From Aselliscus stoliczkanus (taxonomy: Eukaryota > Chordata > Mammalia > Chiroptera > Hipposideridae), in NCBI GenBank assembly GCA_033961575.1, contig CM066740.1, forward strand, positions 90,193,117 through 90,257,116: a stretch of 64,000 nt of DNA. The letters are read 5' to 3'. Both the position numbers and the translations under genes were made by a program. Below, piece by piece: positions 35,001 to 50,000 of this stretch. The notes beneath the pieces are model-generated. The model saw only the letters and a list, made by a program, of their open reading frames with translations. It was not told the origin of the DNA and made no database searches. Numbering within the stretch: the first letter of the stretch is position 1; the number at the start of each line of letters is the position of its first letter.

Positions 35001-38000
35001 TTTAAATTTCAACCGATAAATTTCAAAAGGTTCTCAAAATGTCCTTTATTAAATTCTCATTAAGATATGCCCCAGTTCTATAAAAAACTTGAGAATTTGT
35101 GGCCCTAACCCTATCACTGCAACTCACATCCTAAATATCGGAATCTGGATTGTCCAAAATCTCCACAAGAAGCAAAAGCTGGAGCAGCAGTACTCATACG
35201 ACGAGATCATTCACTAACGGAGCTCCCCTCCAATCATCTCCCCTGCTTCACCTTTGCCATTTACTGATTGGTTGTTAGAATCTACCAATGATAACATGCA
35301 AATCAAGTGCAAATGTGGCAAAGACCTAGGACTTTGTGAAGGTGAAGAAGTGCTGGATGGCTCTACAAGTGAGGACAGGCTCAGCGGAAGAGGAAAGCCG
35401 ACACCGGGGCCCAATGGAGCACAAGAGCACGATTTTACCACTAAAGTAAGAGAAGCCCTCAGGAAAACTGACGATACTCTCAAATATTTTTGCAAAGAAA
35501 CAAACAAACAGAAATCATTCTACGTAAGTCAGAGGTGAAGTAAAGACTGTCTAATGAGGCGGTCATAAAACTTTGTGAAACCCGATTTACTTTGACATTA
35601 TTTTAGTAGTCTAAGAAGGCAGAGTTGCCATTTGCACCTAATTGAGGCAGAATAACATTAAAAGGTTTTTTTTATTCTTTTCTCAGGGTAAATTCCTAAC
35701 TATGTTTTTTACCCTCACTATGTACTATAAATTTGGATTCGTTTCAAGAGTTAATAAAGGTCCTAGGGGAATATTTTCTCTACCATGGAAGTATGTAATA
35801 ACGGATGTTTTTCCCAATTTTTATTTTTACCTATACAAAAATTTCAAATGTTCAAAACACTTTACCCAGTAAAATGTTAAGCTTTTAGCAGAACTACCGT
35901 TTAAACGAAACTTGGAAGATTAGATGTAAACTAGATGGGAAACCAAGCTCTACCCATGCTGACAACGGTATCTGGCGGGAAGCGAGGTGCCACCTTGGCG
36001 GAGAAACATACCTTGTGGATCAACTGAGAATAGTAATCCGAAACCCCGTCAAGGGCAGCACTGCCAAAAGCTCCTAGAAGTCGATTCCCACTATTAAATT
36101 GGCCACTGCCATAAGGAAGAAAGTGCGCAAAGTTCACTCCAATAATTGGTTCCATTAGAGGGAGCAGAGAGAGCTGCTATTAAAAAACACATTTGAGAGT
36201 AATGTACACGGTACACAAAACAGGGCGCTTCTCAACTTTTCTAAGACCTGAGGCAACTTAGTCAAACAAGGCTTGAGAAAAATAAGACAAAAATTTCAAG
36301 TATCGAAATGCTGGCATCAAGTGGGAGGGACGGCTGAGTCTTTGAGACATGCTAAAGCCGTGTTCCGAGCTGTGTCGCAGGGATGCGGCCAGGCATCTAA
36401 CAGGGGAAACGCATTCCGCATCTTTGCTCAGCGAGAATCAGGGCGTGAATCGAGGCCAGTACCCGCCGTGGCATCTGCGTGGCTCTCACCCCGTCTGTCA
36501 CAGCCACGAGGTGTGAGCAGAGCTCGCAGTGGGGACAGCCCAGTCCCTGCGTCTGGGGCCGGGGGACGCCGACGGGCCCTGGTGCTGAGCGGCGGCTTCT
36601 GACACTAAGTGAGCGCCGCCCGTCACCGCCATGCACCTATTTTACTTAATTTCCAGTGCCAATAGGACATGGGACAGCTCTGCAAATATAAACTCCATGA
36701 GTTTCCTTGCTGAGATGTCTATTCCGGTAACTCTCTACTGTAATGAGGGACTGATCGCAGTACAGAGAAAGTTTCAGTGTAACAGGGTTGAAAAGGTTCT
36801 CACATCCTTGCATTCTTAAAGGGGCCCCTAGGGAAGGCTCACCTGTTTCAGGTGGGTGAAGGTGTCGGAGGCGGAGTACATAGCTTGCTTCTCCTCCTCA
36901 TCCTTTCTCCTTTTCTTTGAACGCGGTGCTGCCTTCTCCCCAGTCCTCTGAGTCCGTTTGCTTCTTGGTTTCTTGGTTTCCCCTCCATCTGCTTTGGGCA
37001 ACTGGCTGTTGCCACATCCAAAAGCACCTTGCATTTGAGCCCCCAAAGTTTGCTAATGTGAACAGAGAGGTTAAGAAATCAGTGAGTGGGGTCACACGCG
37101 GACTTCTGGGTCAGGCTGAACCCAGCTCCGTCCCAACACACAGTCCGGGCCTGGGCGCCACAAGTCAAGGAGGGAAGACGGTGGCATCCGATGTGTGTTC
37201 TGAACTATCGTCCCTTTTCTCCAACATTATCATCATGGGTGGAAATGAGCAAGCCGCTAAGCCTCAGCAAGAGCAGCCGCCTCCCCCTCGGAGGACGCAC
37301 TGCCCGCGGGCCGGCCCCCACAGCAGTGCCGGCCACAGGGCCTCCTTCCTGTGGGGGGGAAGGGTGGTCTCAGCCAGATGGCTGCCTGGCCCCAAAGGCG
37401 GTCTCACTGGGCTCCCGAGGAAGGGGTGAAATAACGAGGTCTGCAGAGACAACTGACAGTCTCCGGAAGGGCTTCGCAGCCTGTGCGTCTCAGCTGAGAG
37501 AACAGTGAGCCTCAGAGATCAACAAAAACAACCGACATCCGTCATTCAAAGCATCTCACACTCATACCTCGGACTGAATAATTGCTATCTACTTAAAGTC
37601 AGTGAAAGAGGACCTAGATATAAAGGGAAATACACCTTTGTTTACTTCGTAATTAGGAAGAAGTGAGAATAAACCTCAAAGAGGTTTTTCAGGGCAGTGC
37701 TGCCAATACCTGCAAACACAGGAGTGTTTTTAGGGCCATGATTTCTGAGCTGGACAGCTGACCTTCGCTCAAGGCAGCTACAGCTGCTGAGCTTATTGGC
37801 ACATGTTCCGCATTTAATCTCTGAGGGTTCCGGAGATTATAGTTTCCAACTGTGCTCCAAATGGCTTAGAGCACAGACAGCAAACTTCTTCTATAAAGGG
37901 CCAAGAGCTCAGCATCTTGGCTCGTACCAGGAAGGCAGGGGGGAGGCAGGGCCCCGCTGCCCTTTCAGGGCTGGGTCCGCGGCTCCCCAGGGCAGGCAGG

Positions 38001-41000
38001 CGCAGGCAGCACAGTGAGCATCATGGGAGCCGGTTAGGAACGCCCTTCTCTGGTCCCCACCGACCCAGGGAATCCGGGGCCTGCGGGTGAGGCCTCTAGG
38101 CGACCGCGACACACTACAGTTTAGAGAATTACAAGCCTAGAGCTATCCTCTCCATCTTCAAATGTGCACGAGTCACCTGGGACCTTGTCAAAAACGCATT
38201 CTGAGTGGTAGGTGTGTGGAGGACATGAGACTCTGCATTTCTTAACAAGCTCCCAGGTAAGATCACGGTGCTTTACGTCAACACATGGGATCCATGGAGG
38301 CTCCAACAACAAAGTAAAAAATGGTTCGTTAGAGTAAAAAGGTTGTAAAACAGTGTTGGAATTGATCTGGTGGTTGAAACTAACCTTCTGTGACAATAAT
38401 TTAAAACCAAAGGGGGGAAGTGACTTGGTTTCCCGTCACTCACCGGTCCTTCCGCCGGGGGCTGCCTCTCGGCGGCTCTGCCGTCCCTCGTCCAGTTGCC
38501 TTCTGGGCCCAACGCGCCTTCCGCTTTCTGGGCGAGAAGGGCGGCTGCCTTCTTGTTCTTCAGCAGGTGCTTTAGGAGCTCGTTGCCTGAGTCTCCTTTG
38601 GCAGCAGGGGCCCCGGAGGGACGGGGAGGGCTCTGCCCTGAGGGCACGGGGGCTGCCCGGCCGTCCTCCGCCGCCTTGCTGCCCGCGTGTCCCTCCGGCC
38701 GCGGCCCCGGGAGGCCGGGGCCCTGCTCGGGCCTGGCTGTCTCTGGGGGCTCCGGGGGCAGCCTGTCCACCTCGGCTCTGGCCGGGGCCTGCTGGGGCGC
38801 AGCTCCCTGCGAGAACTCGGGGTCCGGCACTTTCTTCTCTGGTTCTGTGCACAGCTGGGCTGCGGCCGAGCTGGGGGCTGCCGGCCCGGCCAGCTCCCCG
38901 GACTCGGACTCTGCTTGCTGGGGAAGCTCGCCAGGCGTGTGCCCTGGGGGGGTGGAGGTAGTTTCTGAGACACTCGGAGTTGGGGGGGCAGTTATGTCCG
39001 AGTGGGGGGTGGACGGTGCCTTGGTGGATTCCGCATCTTCATCTTTCTTCTTCTTTCGCGTCCTTTTCTTTTTGCCTTTCTCTTCTGGGATTATATCAGA
39101 ATACAGCTGAATGAGAGACGGGGCTGAGCCAGGGTAACTTTGTCCGTGGGTGCCAGCAGGGTCTTGGGGACATGGGATGCCGCTGCCGGCTCCGGGAGCC
39201 GCCGCAGGTAAAACAGGTGCAAAAGGAGGCCTCGCAGGGGACTGGGGGAAGCCGGCGGCAGACAGGCCTCCGTGCACCTGCTTGGCAGGATGGAAACTGG
39301 GGCTGTCACCAGAGCCTGCTAGCGCCTCAGGGACAAAGGTGGCGGGGGCGACCTGCCTCGGCTCGCTGGTCGGCAGGAACGCTTGGGTAGGGGATGAGTT
39401 AACACACGGCAGCTTCGAGCTGTGCAGCTGTGCCAGTCGTCCTGGCTGCTGGTGCTGCGGCGACGGCGGCAGGGCCCTCGGCGGCTGCATGAAGTCACAG
39501 GGGGTGTCGGCGTAGAAGGGCACCCTGCCGCCGGGCTCCGAGCCCAGCAGGCCGTGCTGCTCACGCTCCGCCCTCTGCTGCAAAGCCCTCTGTCTGTCCA
39601 GCTCCTGCATCAGCTGGATGCGCTGCCTCTCCTGCTGCTCCCGTAAGCGCTCTTTCCGTTCCCGTTCCTGGAAACTTTCGCTGAAGGGGTTATTGTCATC
39701 GAATTCCACTCGTGGAGGTGGTCCACTCTGGGCACTTGCATTTGACACGGGCCCTGGGGCTGGCGCGCAAGGCTTCATCGGTAGTTGGGCAACTGGAGGC
39801 GGCATCCTCGGAGCATTGAGAGGGAGGTGAGCAGGGGCACTGGGAGGCTGCCACCCGGGCAAGCTGGGCATTCGGGCCGGGCTGGTGTGGCCGGCCAGGA
39901 CGGGTGCGTGCTGCTGTAGCTGCTGGGGCACCATGGGGAAGCTGGGCTGGCCCGGGCCGGGGGGCGTGGCACCAGGAACCAGGGGTGGTTGGGGCTGGAC
40001 ACCCGGGAGCCCGGTGGGCGGGGCCATGGCACACTGTTGCTGCTGCTTGATCCGGTAATCTTCAATCAGCTCGGCGTGCTCTTTCTGCTGCTTCCGAATC
40101 TGCAACGACAAGGAAAGCGCACTCACTTATGCGTCCTGCAGGCATCAAACTGCATCGCTGGCTGAGGGTCATGGGGGGGGGGGGCAGCTAGAGCTTGGAG
40201 AGGCAGCAGTGTTTTGCTTGGGCAACAGCAGAAATCACAGAAACTTGGATTGGTAAGTATTATCTAAAGACCACCAATCTTTTTAACAACAGGATTTTTA
40301 TAAACTCACCTGTAAAACTTCTTTACATATGCAATACCAAAAACAAATTCAAAATACATTTTTCTGGGCCAGCCGACTGGCGCAGTGGTTAAGCGCTGGC
40401 TTGGGAAGCCAGCGGCCCCGGTTCGGCTCCCACATACGAGTGCCAGTGACACTGCCCTCAAAAAAAAAAAAACTTTTTCTGAAATAAACAGTAAGAAAAT
40501 CTTACTATGAAAGTCAGACTATTTAGACTACACATCAAAGGTAAAATAAAACAATAAACAAAGGCTACAGAGAATTAGCCAATTGTGACACCTTAGAAGT
40601 TCCATTAATGTGTAAGGTTAGAATAACTGTGCGATTTAACTCGAATTTAAACATGTGAAGATCTCATTCTTAAATATACCAGAAGACACAACATGTTAGA
40701 TGAATTCCTAGCGTGTATGCCACACCCTCCCCCAATTAGAAAGACAAGATCAGTGAAACTCTTTGAGTTTAACAGCTAACATACTTAAATTATATTTTTG
40801 AAATACATACAGAGCTAATTTCTAGCAGGGTCCTGACTGACCTGTCTCAGTTATTTCATTCCCAAAGCCTTCGTGCCCCAAAGGGCAAGATGCTACAGAC
40901 CAAGCGCAATCCAGACGAGACCCGTGTCCTGAGAGCGCCCACCTCAAGGGGCTTCAGGGGAGGGGTGCAGGATACGCGGCGCACCCTTCAAGACCACCCC

Positions 41001-44000
41001 CTTTGGGTGTAAATTATACTAGTATGTGGAACCCAGCAGCGCTAACAGTTTTCCAGTTTAAAAAAGCTTTCTTCGGTTTCCCCAGCAGGCCACATACTCT
41101 GCACATGATGGTTTTGGCCTGGTCTCCACTAGCCGTATAACGTTTATCTTCTTCTCTTGTCTTTTCTGACCAATTTACTGGCTCGAACTGAGGAATTACC
41201 ATCGGATTGGTGAAGCAGCATAAACACACAAGAAGCAGCTAGAGACGGTGGCAAGTAGAAGGCGGTCATCCCAGCCGGTCCCACATTTAAAACACTGCTG
41301 TCAGCTGCTTATCTTTACGAGATTACACTGGACTGGCGATAACTACACAGTAATGAATAATAAAGGGTGTGTCCCTTTTTCCAAGTGTAGCATTGGCTTC
41401 TAAATAGGAGTCGATCCACTGACATGCAAAAACTCATAAAGAACTTACAGAAATACACCAAAGGCAATGAAAATTACAGTATAATAAGTACCCATCCTTA
41501 AAAGAATATTTATTTGCAAAAAACATGAACCCAGAAGGTAAATTTAAAGAGGAAAGAAACCTCTAATGCTGGAATAGTTGTGGTTTCAAATAATAGGAAT
41601 TATAATCTGATCACCTTATTGTTGGTACATTACTGTGGTAGCTACAGCTTGGAGAGGAGTCACCAGGGTGGAAATCCCTACCCGGCAATCAGTGGGAGCG
41701 ACCATCCACCTGTGACAATGCCCCAGGTTCTCCGTGTGTCAGGGGCAGCACAGGGGCACGCTTCCCGAGACGGTGTGTTCAGGCCACAGGAAGCACTCCA
41801 AGTTTTACTGAGTCAATCCGCTCTGAGCTCCTCCCTCCCTACTATTAACGTTTACATTACCATTGTATTTTAAAAGGTTAAAATTGACAATAAGAAGCAA
41901 AACTGACTTTTTGGGTGTCCAGTTCTATGGATTTTGACACAGAGAGGTGGCAGTGCAGACATCACCACCATCAGATATGGGGGAGTTGTCACCCCAGAAA
42001 ATGCCCTCACACTGTAACCCCTTTGGAGTCACCCTTCCTCCCCCGCCCCTTAGACCTGGAAACCACTGAACCATCTTTATAACTTGGTCATTTTGAGAAC
42101 GTTATAAAAATTGCATTGGCAGGTAACCTCTGGGGATGAGCTTGTTTGACTCAGCATACCCCTCCCCCAGATATACCCCCGCTGTGCACTGCCAGTTCAG
42201 CCTTTTTCAATGCCGCGTGACTCCGCCCTGCCCACCCATCACCACAGAGGGATCCATGGGGCGTTTCCACTTTTTGTTATTTGAGTGTGAGCATTTGGTG
42301 AAATAACTGGTTTCTAATGGAAGATAACAGCGAAATGGTTTCATTTTTCAGGAATGAGTACTTTACATAAGATACACCAGAACACAGAGAAAGCGTAGGT
42401 CACATCCTATCAAAAAGAACGGCCGGAATGGTTCAAATGCTGCATCTGACATCCCCCCCGGAAAGCAGGGAGCCCAGGGCGGCGGGCGGGCCAAGGTCAC
42501 CTCCAAGTGAACAACTCCTCCTCTGGCCCGACCCTGGTCCCCGCCTCCACCCACATCTCAGGGCAGGGAAGGCCCCGCGTTTCCCCAGCTGTACAGGCTC
42601 CACGCGCGAGCATGCCCATGGCTAGGTCAGGGCCATGAGGACTCATGGCTTTCGTCCTCTTGGACTCGACTGGGGCGGCTTCGCCCGTCGGGGGCTCCGG
42701 GCGGCCTCTGGCGCGCTTCCGGGAGCCTCCCCCAGGGTCGCACACCTGCACGGCTGCGTACCTGCTCCAGCTGCCGCTGCACCATGCTTTGCTGCTCGGT
42801 GACGTGCTTGAGCTGCTCGGCGTCCTCCTCGGGGAACTCGCGGCCCGCCTTCTTGGCGGTGCGCTGCTTGGCCGACAGGGCCTTCTTGGACTTCCTGTGG
42901 GCCCCGATCTGCTCCTCCAGGAACTTCTGCTGCATCTGCAGCAGCTGCTGGGTGTCCTGCAGCCACTCCTCATACTGCTTCCGCTGGGCGTCGTCTGAGG
43001 GCAAAAGGACACGTCCGTCTGGGGGAGTTCTCTAGAGCCCACCAACAGACAAGCTACACAAACCCATTTGGTTCAGAAACGCAGTTTCAGATTTTGAAAA
43101 CACAATACTCAATATTAGACCATAATGTAACTTATAAAACAGGATCTTTTAGAAAAATCTTTACTTGAGAAAACCAAAGAATGCATGATTTTAGGACACG
43201 GGTTAAGTTCATACTTATCAATACTACAAATCCAATCTTTGAAAAGCAGAAGACTTTTATCTAATGGAATGCTCTTATTCTACTGAGCTATCCAACTCTC
43301 TAACCCACAAGCCAAACTATATGTTGTTATACATGTATTTTATTAATTCATAGATTCTGAAGAAACAAAGACAAATCCTATTAAGGTGCTGGGCATGGAT
43401 TAGGTACGTTACCCATGCAAATTTTCCTACGTTTATCAAGTTTTCCTTAATAGTGAAAAAAATGTCCTAAACTGAGAGGGAGGGAACTCAGAATGTTTTA
43501 CAAAGGGTCAATATGAAGTCTACGCTTTATAAAGGCAATCCCGAAGTTAAAAACACTGGTAATTTTGATGAATTTTGTAACAAATATACTTCTGTAAATA
43601 AGCAAAGGTAGGGAATAATCATCCAAGTAAAATCTTTTCTACTTTTATGACTGCCATTAATATCTCCCCAAATAGTTATCTCTCTTCGTCTTGTACCAAC
43701 ATTCCTCTTTTATTCTTTAAAGGGCACTTTACTTCATTGATGCCAAGTTCAAAAAAAAAATAAGTCATCTTATGGTAGTGAAATTCAGAATACACCTTTA
43801 TGACTCACTATACGACAAAGAAATGAATCCATACAATTCCCAGAAGGACATTAGCTGGAAAATTACATCAACGGTAACAGAATATTATCATACAGTAAGA
43901 ATGCAACCAAGCCAATGGGCACAATAGAGCCAGAAAAAGCCAGTTGGTTACAGCAGTTTACTTGCTTTCAATGCAAATAAGGGTTCAAATTCGGATAATA

Positions 44001-47000
44001 ATTAATGCAGGGGTAATTTCAAAAGGTTGGACTTTGGGTTTGTGCCTAAACCCAGAAGTTCCAGTACATGTAAGAATGTGAAATCTAGTCTAAATTTGCA
44101 GGGCATTTTTCAAGAACAGGCTTTTTCACAAGATTTCAGAAGTTCTAGCTTCTGGTGGAAGGAGACCTACCGCAAGGAAAGCCTTTCTGGTTTCTGGAAC
44201 CAGGAGAGCAGAGGCGAGCAAAACGGAAAATAACGGTGAAAAATAGTTAGCTAAACAGTCTGAAGATGCGGAAAGGTTCAGTTTGGGGAGGACTTTGAAC
44301 ACTATCCTGAGCCGCCTTGGGACCCCTGGAGACGCGCAAGGACTCGGGGCGTCCTGCGTCCCTGGCCTGCACGCCATGCTGCCAGCCCAACTCCTTTCTA
44401 AGCGTGCTCCCTGCGGTGATCCCAATCAGGGTCCTTCCTGTTCCCTCAGGCAGACAGTCATTGCAGCAAGGAGCTGTTTAATTCTACAGGCTGTAAAGTG
44501 CCCACTTTAAAAAAAAAAAAAAAAAAAAGCAACAATACTGAAGAGAATGGGGGAGATGATTTTTCTGTATTAAAATATTTATCTTTAATTCTTCATGCAC
44601 AGAAAACAAAAAGCAGTGAAAATACATCCCTTGAGGAAAAGGTGCCTAATAAGGTGTCAGAAAAGAAGAGGGCACTGAGCCTTAAAATGTAACACACCTA
44701 CACTAACTCCACGTTTTTCGAAGAAAACAAATATAGTGCAAACAAGCAATCCCCAGAGAACATGTAACTTATTAGATTTATACTTACTGACAAAGCCTGG
44801 ACCAAAATTTGGAGGATTAGGCCTAGAAATCTGATGTGTTATACTGCCATCCTAAAATAAGTAAAATTTACAAATAGGTTTATTCCACATTTCAGTTAAA
44901 GGGGGAAAAAAACTTTTAAAAAAGAAAGAAAAAGAAATGGAAGAAAAAAAGCCCTTTAATTTCCTAAGACATCTTTAAAGCTCTCCCTTTTATAAAAAGT
45001 AGAATGAATTGAGTGGTGACAATCTAACTGCTGAGAAGTTTAAATTACCTCTGAAATTGTTACATTTTCTAGATTTTAGCTGAAAAACAATTATGTCTGA
45101 GGTGAGCTATTATTCGTTAGAAATATAATAGAGGGCAAATCAAATATTGTTAGTACTTAGCTAGAGGTCTACATAAAATCCCACTTTTTGATGAAATCTA
45201 ATGGTTTCTCCTGCAATTAAGACATAAAACATGGATTCTGGATTTACTAAATTCCACGCCATAACACCAAGTTATCTATAAACAAGAACAATGTCTCTAA
45301 CATGTACAAACAATAAAACAAATATACACTAATTCAAAATACTAGTTAAATGTCTTATTCGTTCCAGGGTGACTGAATAGTTATTAATCCCACAGCTTCC
45401 TGGCAACAATCTGATACATTTTAACTTGGCAAAAATATTTACTCAGTTCTTACAAGTTCAACTAGATATGAGACGTATTCAACGTAACAATTAAAAATGA
45501 AACTAGTAGGCAGGCCTTACTACATGTTATCTTTATACACCAAAGCAAGTGGTGTATATCAGATCAGAAAACGGAGGTTAAAGAACTTGCCCAATCTTGC
45601 ACAGTAAATTCAGTGGAGTTTTTTTTTTTTTTAAATTCAGCTACAAAGCCTATGCTATTTCTACTGTAGGATATGTTCTCTCTCTTCTTTTAATAATAAA
45701 AAGAATATAATGATCAGCATACTAAAAATCTAAAGGACAACTGGCAGGGCAAAAACAAAAATTCCAAAAAGACATTTCTATTTCCTAGGCTGATACTTCA
45801 AAAAAAAAAAAAAAAAAAAACAAACAAAAAACACAACAAAACAAAACAAAAAACAAAAAAAAAAACACTACATGAAATGAGCAATTCTCCTTTCCTAGGC
45901 ATTGATGGACACTAAATATTTAAATATGTATATTTCAAGCTGATTACTATGAATGGTGAATACTCAAATAACTAAATTATTCCAAGGAATAAACAGCAGA
46001 ACATGACAAGACTATCTATACTAAATAGAATGATTATAACCATTATTTTCTACTGTTTATAGTGGCTTTACCTTTTAAACATAATGGATTAATTCCAAAA
46101 CGCAGGACACAAAACTGTCTTTGCGGAGTTAAAATAAATAAAAGCAAAACCAAACACCTAAGCGTTTGGTTTCCCTACAAGGGACTGTTTACCCTTAAGT
46201 ACGTCTGCCCTTTTCAGAAACCGCTGTCCAGTTTGAACCCTAATTTGTCTTGCCCTCAGAGAGTAATAAAAACTCTGTATTTCTGCTGAGCCGCTACTAT
46301 GTTCTGGCAGCGTTCTGAGGCTTCTGCTGCTTTCTCCGAGAGGAGGTTTGGTAGGAACCGAACCCTGGTTCTGGGGGGCCGGTCACGAGCGCGGTACCTG
46401 AGGGCCTGCCTGGGGCAGGCGGTTCTGGGCCTCGCCCGTCTGCGTCCCCGTCACCGGCGGGCCCATAAAGGGGAACCTGGGAAAGAAGAGCATGAGTCAC
46501 ACAGGCGGCAGGGGCGCCAACTATTTTAAGCGCTAAGCGTCCTCTCCTCCAGAGGAGAGCCGTGGCGGCAGCTCCGCGCCCCAGTCCCTCAGCGGAGCCC
46601 CTTTCTGGGGTCCCCCGTCTGCTCCTCACCACACACCTCCCCGAAGCGCGGACGCACCGCGCTGCTCACTCCACTCCCGAAAAAAGGAAGGCTCGGGGAG
46701 ATGGAGTCACTGCCGGAGGCGCTGCGAGGAGCCAGCGAGGCTGCTCGCCCTCTGCCGCGCTCCTCAGTGGATCTTAAAATAAAATTAATGCGTCTTCTGG
46801 ATTAAAAAGTATAGTGAACGCATGGCTCTAGTGCATAAAATCCAAATATTTTGGATTTTAAAACTAAAGATGTATTTCAATTCAGAAGTGTCATACATTT
46901 TGTACATTTCTGTTTCTCATGTTAAAGCACATCGAAAATTGGTTATTAACCAAGAAAATGTCCATATGCTGACAAATATTTGGTAAAATGTTATTCTAAT

Positions 47001-50000
47001 GAGACCTATAAAAACTTCACAGAAACATCACTGCTTTTTTGAAAACACTTCCTCTGGAGTTACCGAATGCTTCAACAGAATTAGATATACGCAGCATAAT
47101 TTCCAAATTACGTGGAAAATACTGCACATTAGTATTTGGGCACTATCAGGACTTAGCACATACGCTTTCTGATTTTTCCATCAGATGTTTGATTCCCCTG
47201 GTAGGCCCTGCCTGGTCTGGAGAGATCTCTGAATCCAATCATGGCTGACTGTCTGTCTCCCTCAGCAACACATGGCGCTGCAGAGAGGGATGCCCTTCTC
47301 CAAAGCTCTCGGCAGAGGGGCAGACAATGAGCTCAATCCAGATGGACAGGCCAGGTCTCTCTAACCCGTGCGGAGAGGATGCTGAAAGAGCAGGGGTTCT
47401 AACTCGAAGGCCCACCTTTTAAACTACGTGCTAAGCACAACGGAGCCTTTTCTTCTATTTTGCCAGTTCCCAGCAGGGCCCTGACTCTGTCGCCAGCACG
47501 GCTCCCCTCCCCGCAGAGCTGAGTCCCGCGCCTGACACGGGCCAGTTAGGTTCACCATTGCTGTGAAATTATGGTACTTATCAGACCTATTGCTAAATTC
47601 GTGAATACATTAAACAGCACACATCTCATAATTTTTAAATTTAAATAACTATGTTTCAAATGCAATCGATTTACTGTGTAATACTGTCTTTGGTTTTGCA
47701 TATAAAATGGTTTGAGAAGGAATTCAAAAGCGTCAATGAGTGTCAAAAAGGTTCATGACATAAAAACGTTCAGAACCTGTGATAGAGAAACACTGTTAAT
47801 GGCTAGTGTGAGCAGTGGAAGTCCTTAGAAACTGCTGTCTCTACTTTCATCTCAAGGAGACTCCTTCCCCATTTCAAAGATCTCAACAAATGACAAGAAC
47901 TGTCTATGCCTTAAGGATTCCCAACTGATCTTTAGCATCGTGTTGATGTTAAATTCACACGGAGCTGATACTTGGTTCCATAACCATCCACATTCCTTTT
48001 CACCATGCTCTAGACCAGGAGAGAGGCTCAGGTGGGGCTCTCGCCACCTCCTTGCCAGAGGTTATCTGACGGCCACGTGCAGACCATCCATCCGCGGTGC
48101 TGAGAACAGGCAGACAAGTGCCACCCGCAGGCCCTCTGGTTCAGCAGGTCCACTGAGTGACTGAGCTGCACTTAAAACCAGCTACCTCAGTTCTGATGGT
48201 GGCTCATGAGAAAACGGCAGGCGCTGCCCTGAGGCTGTTCAATATCCCTGAGGAGACGTAGGTAAATACTCTAATTCCAGACATTCATATGGTCAAACGA
48301 CTCTCAGAGCCTTCTTTAACCCAGAAGTTCCATTTTTCTGCTAATAGTGAAAAGACTTACAAATGCTCCACCCGCTAACTTTCCAACATCCTCTTACCTA
48401 CTCCTCCTCCGGACTTTTTTTTCTGATTCAAACTCAGTTTAGAGGCATTAATTTGAGAGCTGTGTTCACAGTTGCCTTAATCACTCAGTCGCTTTACTGA
48501 AATGTCCCATTTTTGTCTTTGCATTGTTCCTTTGATAGAGTAAAAAAATACTCACAGGCTTAAATAAACTATCATCTTATCTCAATACAGAAGTATCTCT
48601 TTTCCTGTTTATCTTCTCATCTTTATGTATTTAGGATGAAATCTCTCTGTCCCAAGCAGCTTTTCGTTAGCATTAACTATTCTAAAGGTATTGAAAAGAA
48701 CACGTTTAAAATACTTCAGATTTCCTGATTTACCAAGTCTATCTTCTAAATCTTTCTACGGTGTTTTATTATGTTTCCCCTGTAACTAATGGAAATCAAA
48801 TCCTTTCCTTTGTGCAGCATCTTACAATTGGATCATAACACACTTATGTCCTGTTTAGTCCTAGAATACAGGTTTCTGAGTTCCTATACATTTGTTCTAG
48901 GAGCCAGTCATGACTTCATGCACTTGTATCGGACGCAAAGTGAGAATGAGGCCCAGCTTCACCTACCTGTTCATAACCATGGGGGGCATGCCCATGTTGT
49001 TCTGTGCCATCACTTTATTTATGCCTTTAAGGGCCACCATTTTGGCTTTCATGATCGGATCTGTAATTGCATCAAAATCTAAAGAAGGAATACATGTTCA
49101 AGTTACCGATTTCACAGTACTGGGTTCAGGTTACACTAAGAGGTAATGTAACTATCACAAACAATTTATATTCACTACTGGAGGTTCCTAGAGCTGGCAA
49201 GGAATTGAGATAAGAATGTTATCATGAATTTAATCCCATCTCAGTGACCCGTAATTCAAGCAAGCTTTATTACCTGAGTTCTGTAAGAATCAAAACAAGA
49301 AGCTTGTCAGATTTAAGGGGATTATAGCAATCATCCAAAGCAATGCAATTCCCCGTCATCCAGACTTTCAGAACGCTAATCAGAACTGCTTCTTTAGCAA
49401 TGTCAGCATCACAAAGGAAAACTGGGACTGTGGAATTCCACTAGTTATCCCTCGTTAGGGGAAAATGTATCCATTTCTTGAGGACAAATCCTTGCAACAG
49501 GGAAAGGCTACTGAGAAAAGACCTCTTTGCATATAAGTGAAAAAGAAATGGACCAATATGATGAACTTGGAAATGTACAATATATACAAAAGAATGTCAA
49601 TTTTATTGTTTGGAAAAAAGCATCCTTTAGATGCATCTCCTCTGATTGCTAATTCTTTTTTGAGGGCAGTGTCACTGGCCCTCATATGTGGGACCCGAAC
49701 CGGGGCCGCTGGCTTCCCAAACCAGCTCTTAACCACCGCGCCACTCGGCCGGCCTGTCTGATTGCTAATTCTTACTCTCAGAGACACTCAGGTATTTTTA
49801 CTGCATTGCTAGTTTGTGGGGGATTCCCCCCGCCCCAAATTAGTAAGCTACTGGAAGTAAGTTAAAGAGCTTTATATAGCAAACAATTGCCAAGCATTTA
49901 TCATACACACAAATGGATAGTTAAGTTCATTTCTACCATAATTTCTTTAAATTCATCTTTCAATGCCTCTGAATATACATGGTGATAATAGTTAGGAGGG

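Noticed and set aside
41014..41229. Open stretch on - that could be an extra KMT2C exon (contains CRVCGLLGKPKK)
   Set aside because: The neighbouring exons at 42762-42994 and 38444-40099 join directly in phase, and I found no donor after the stretch.
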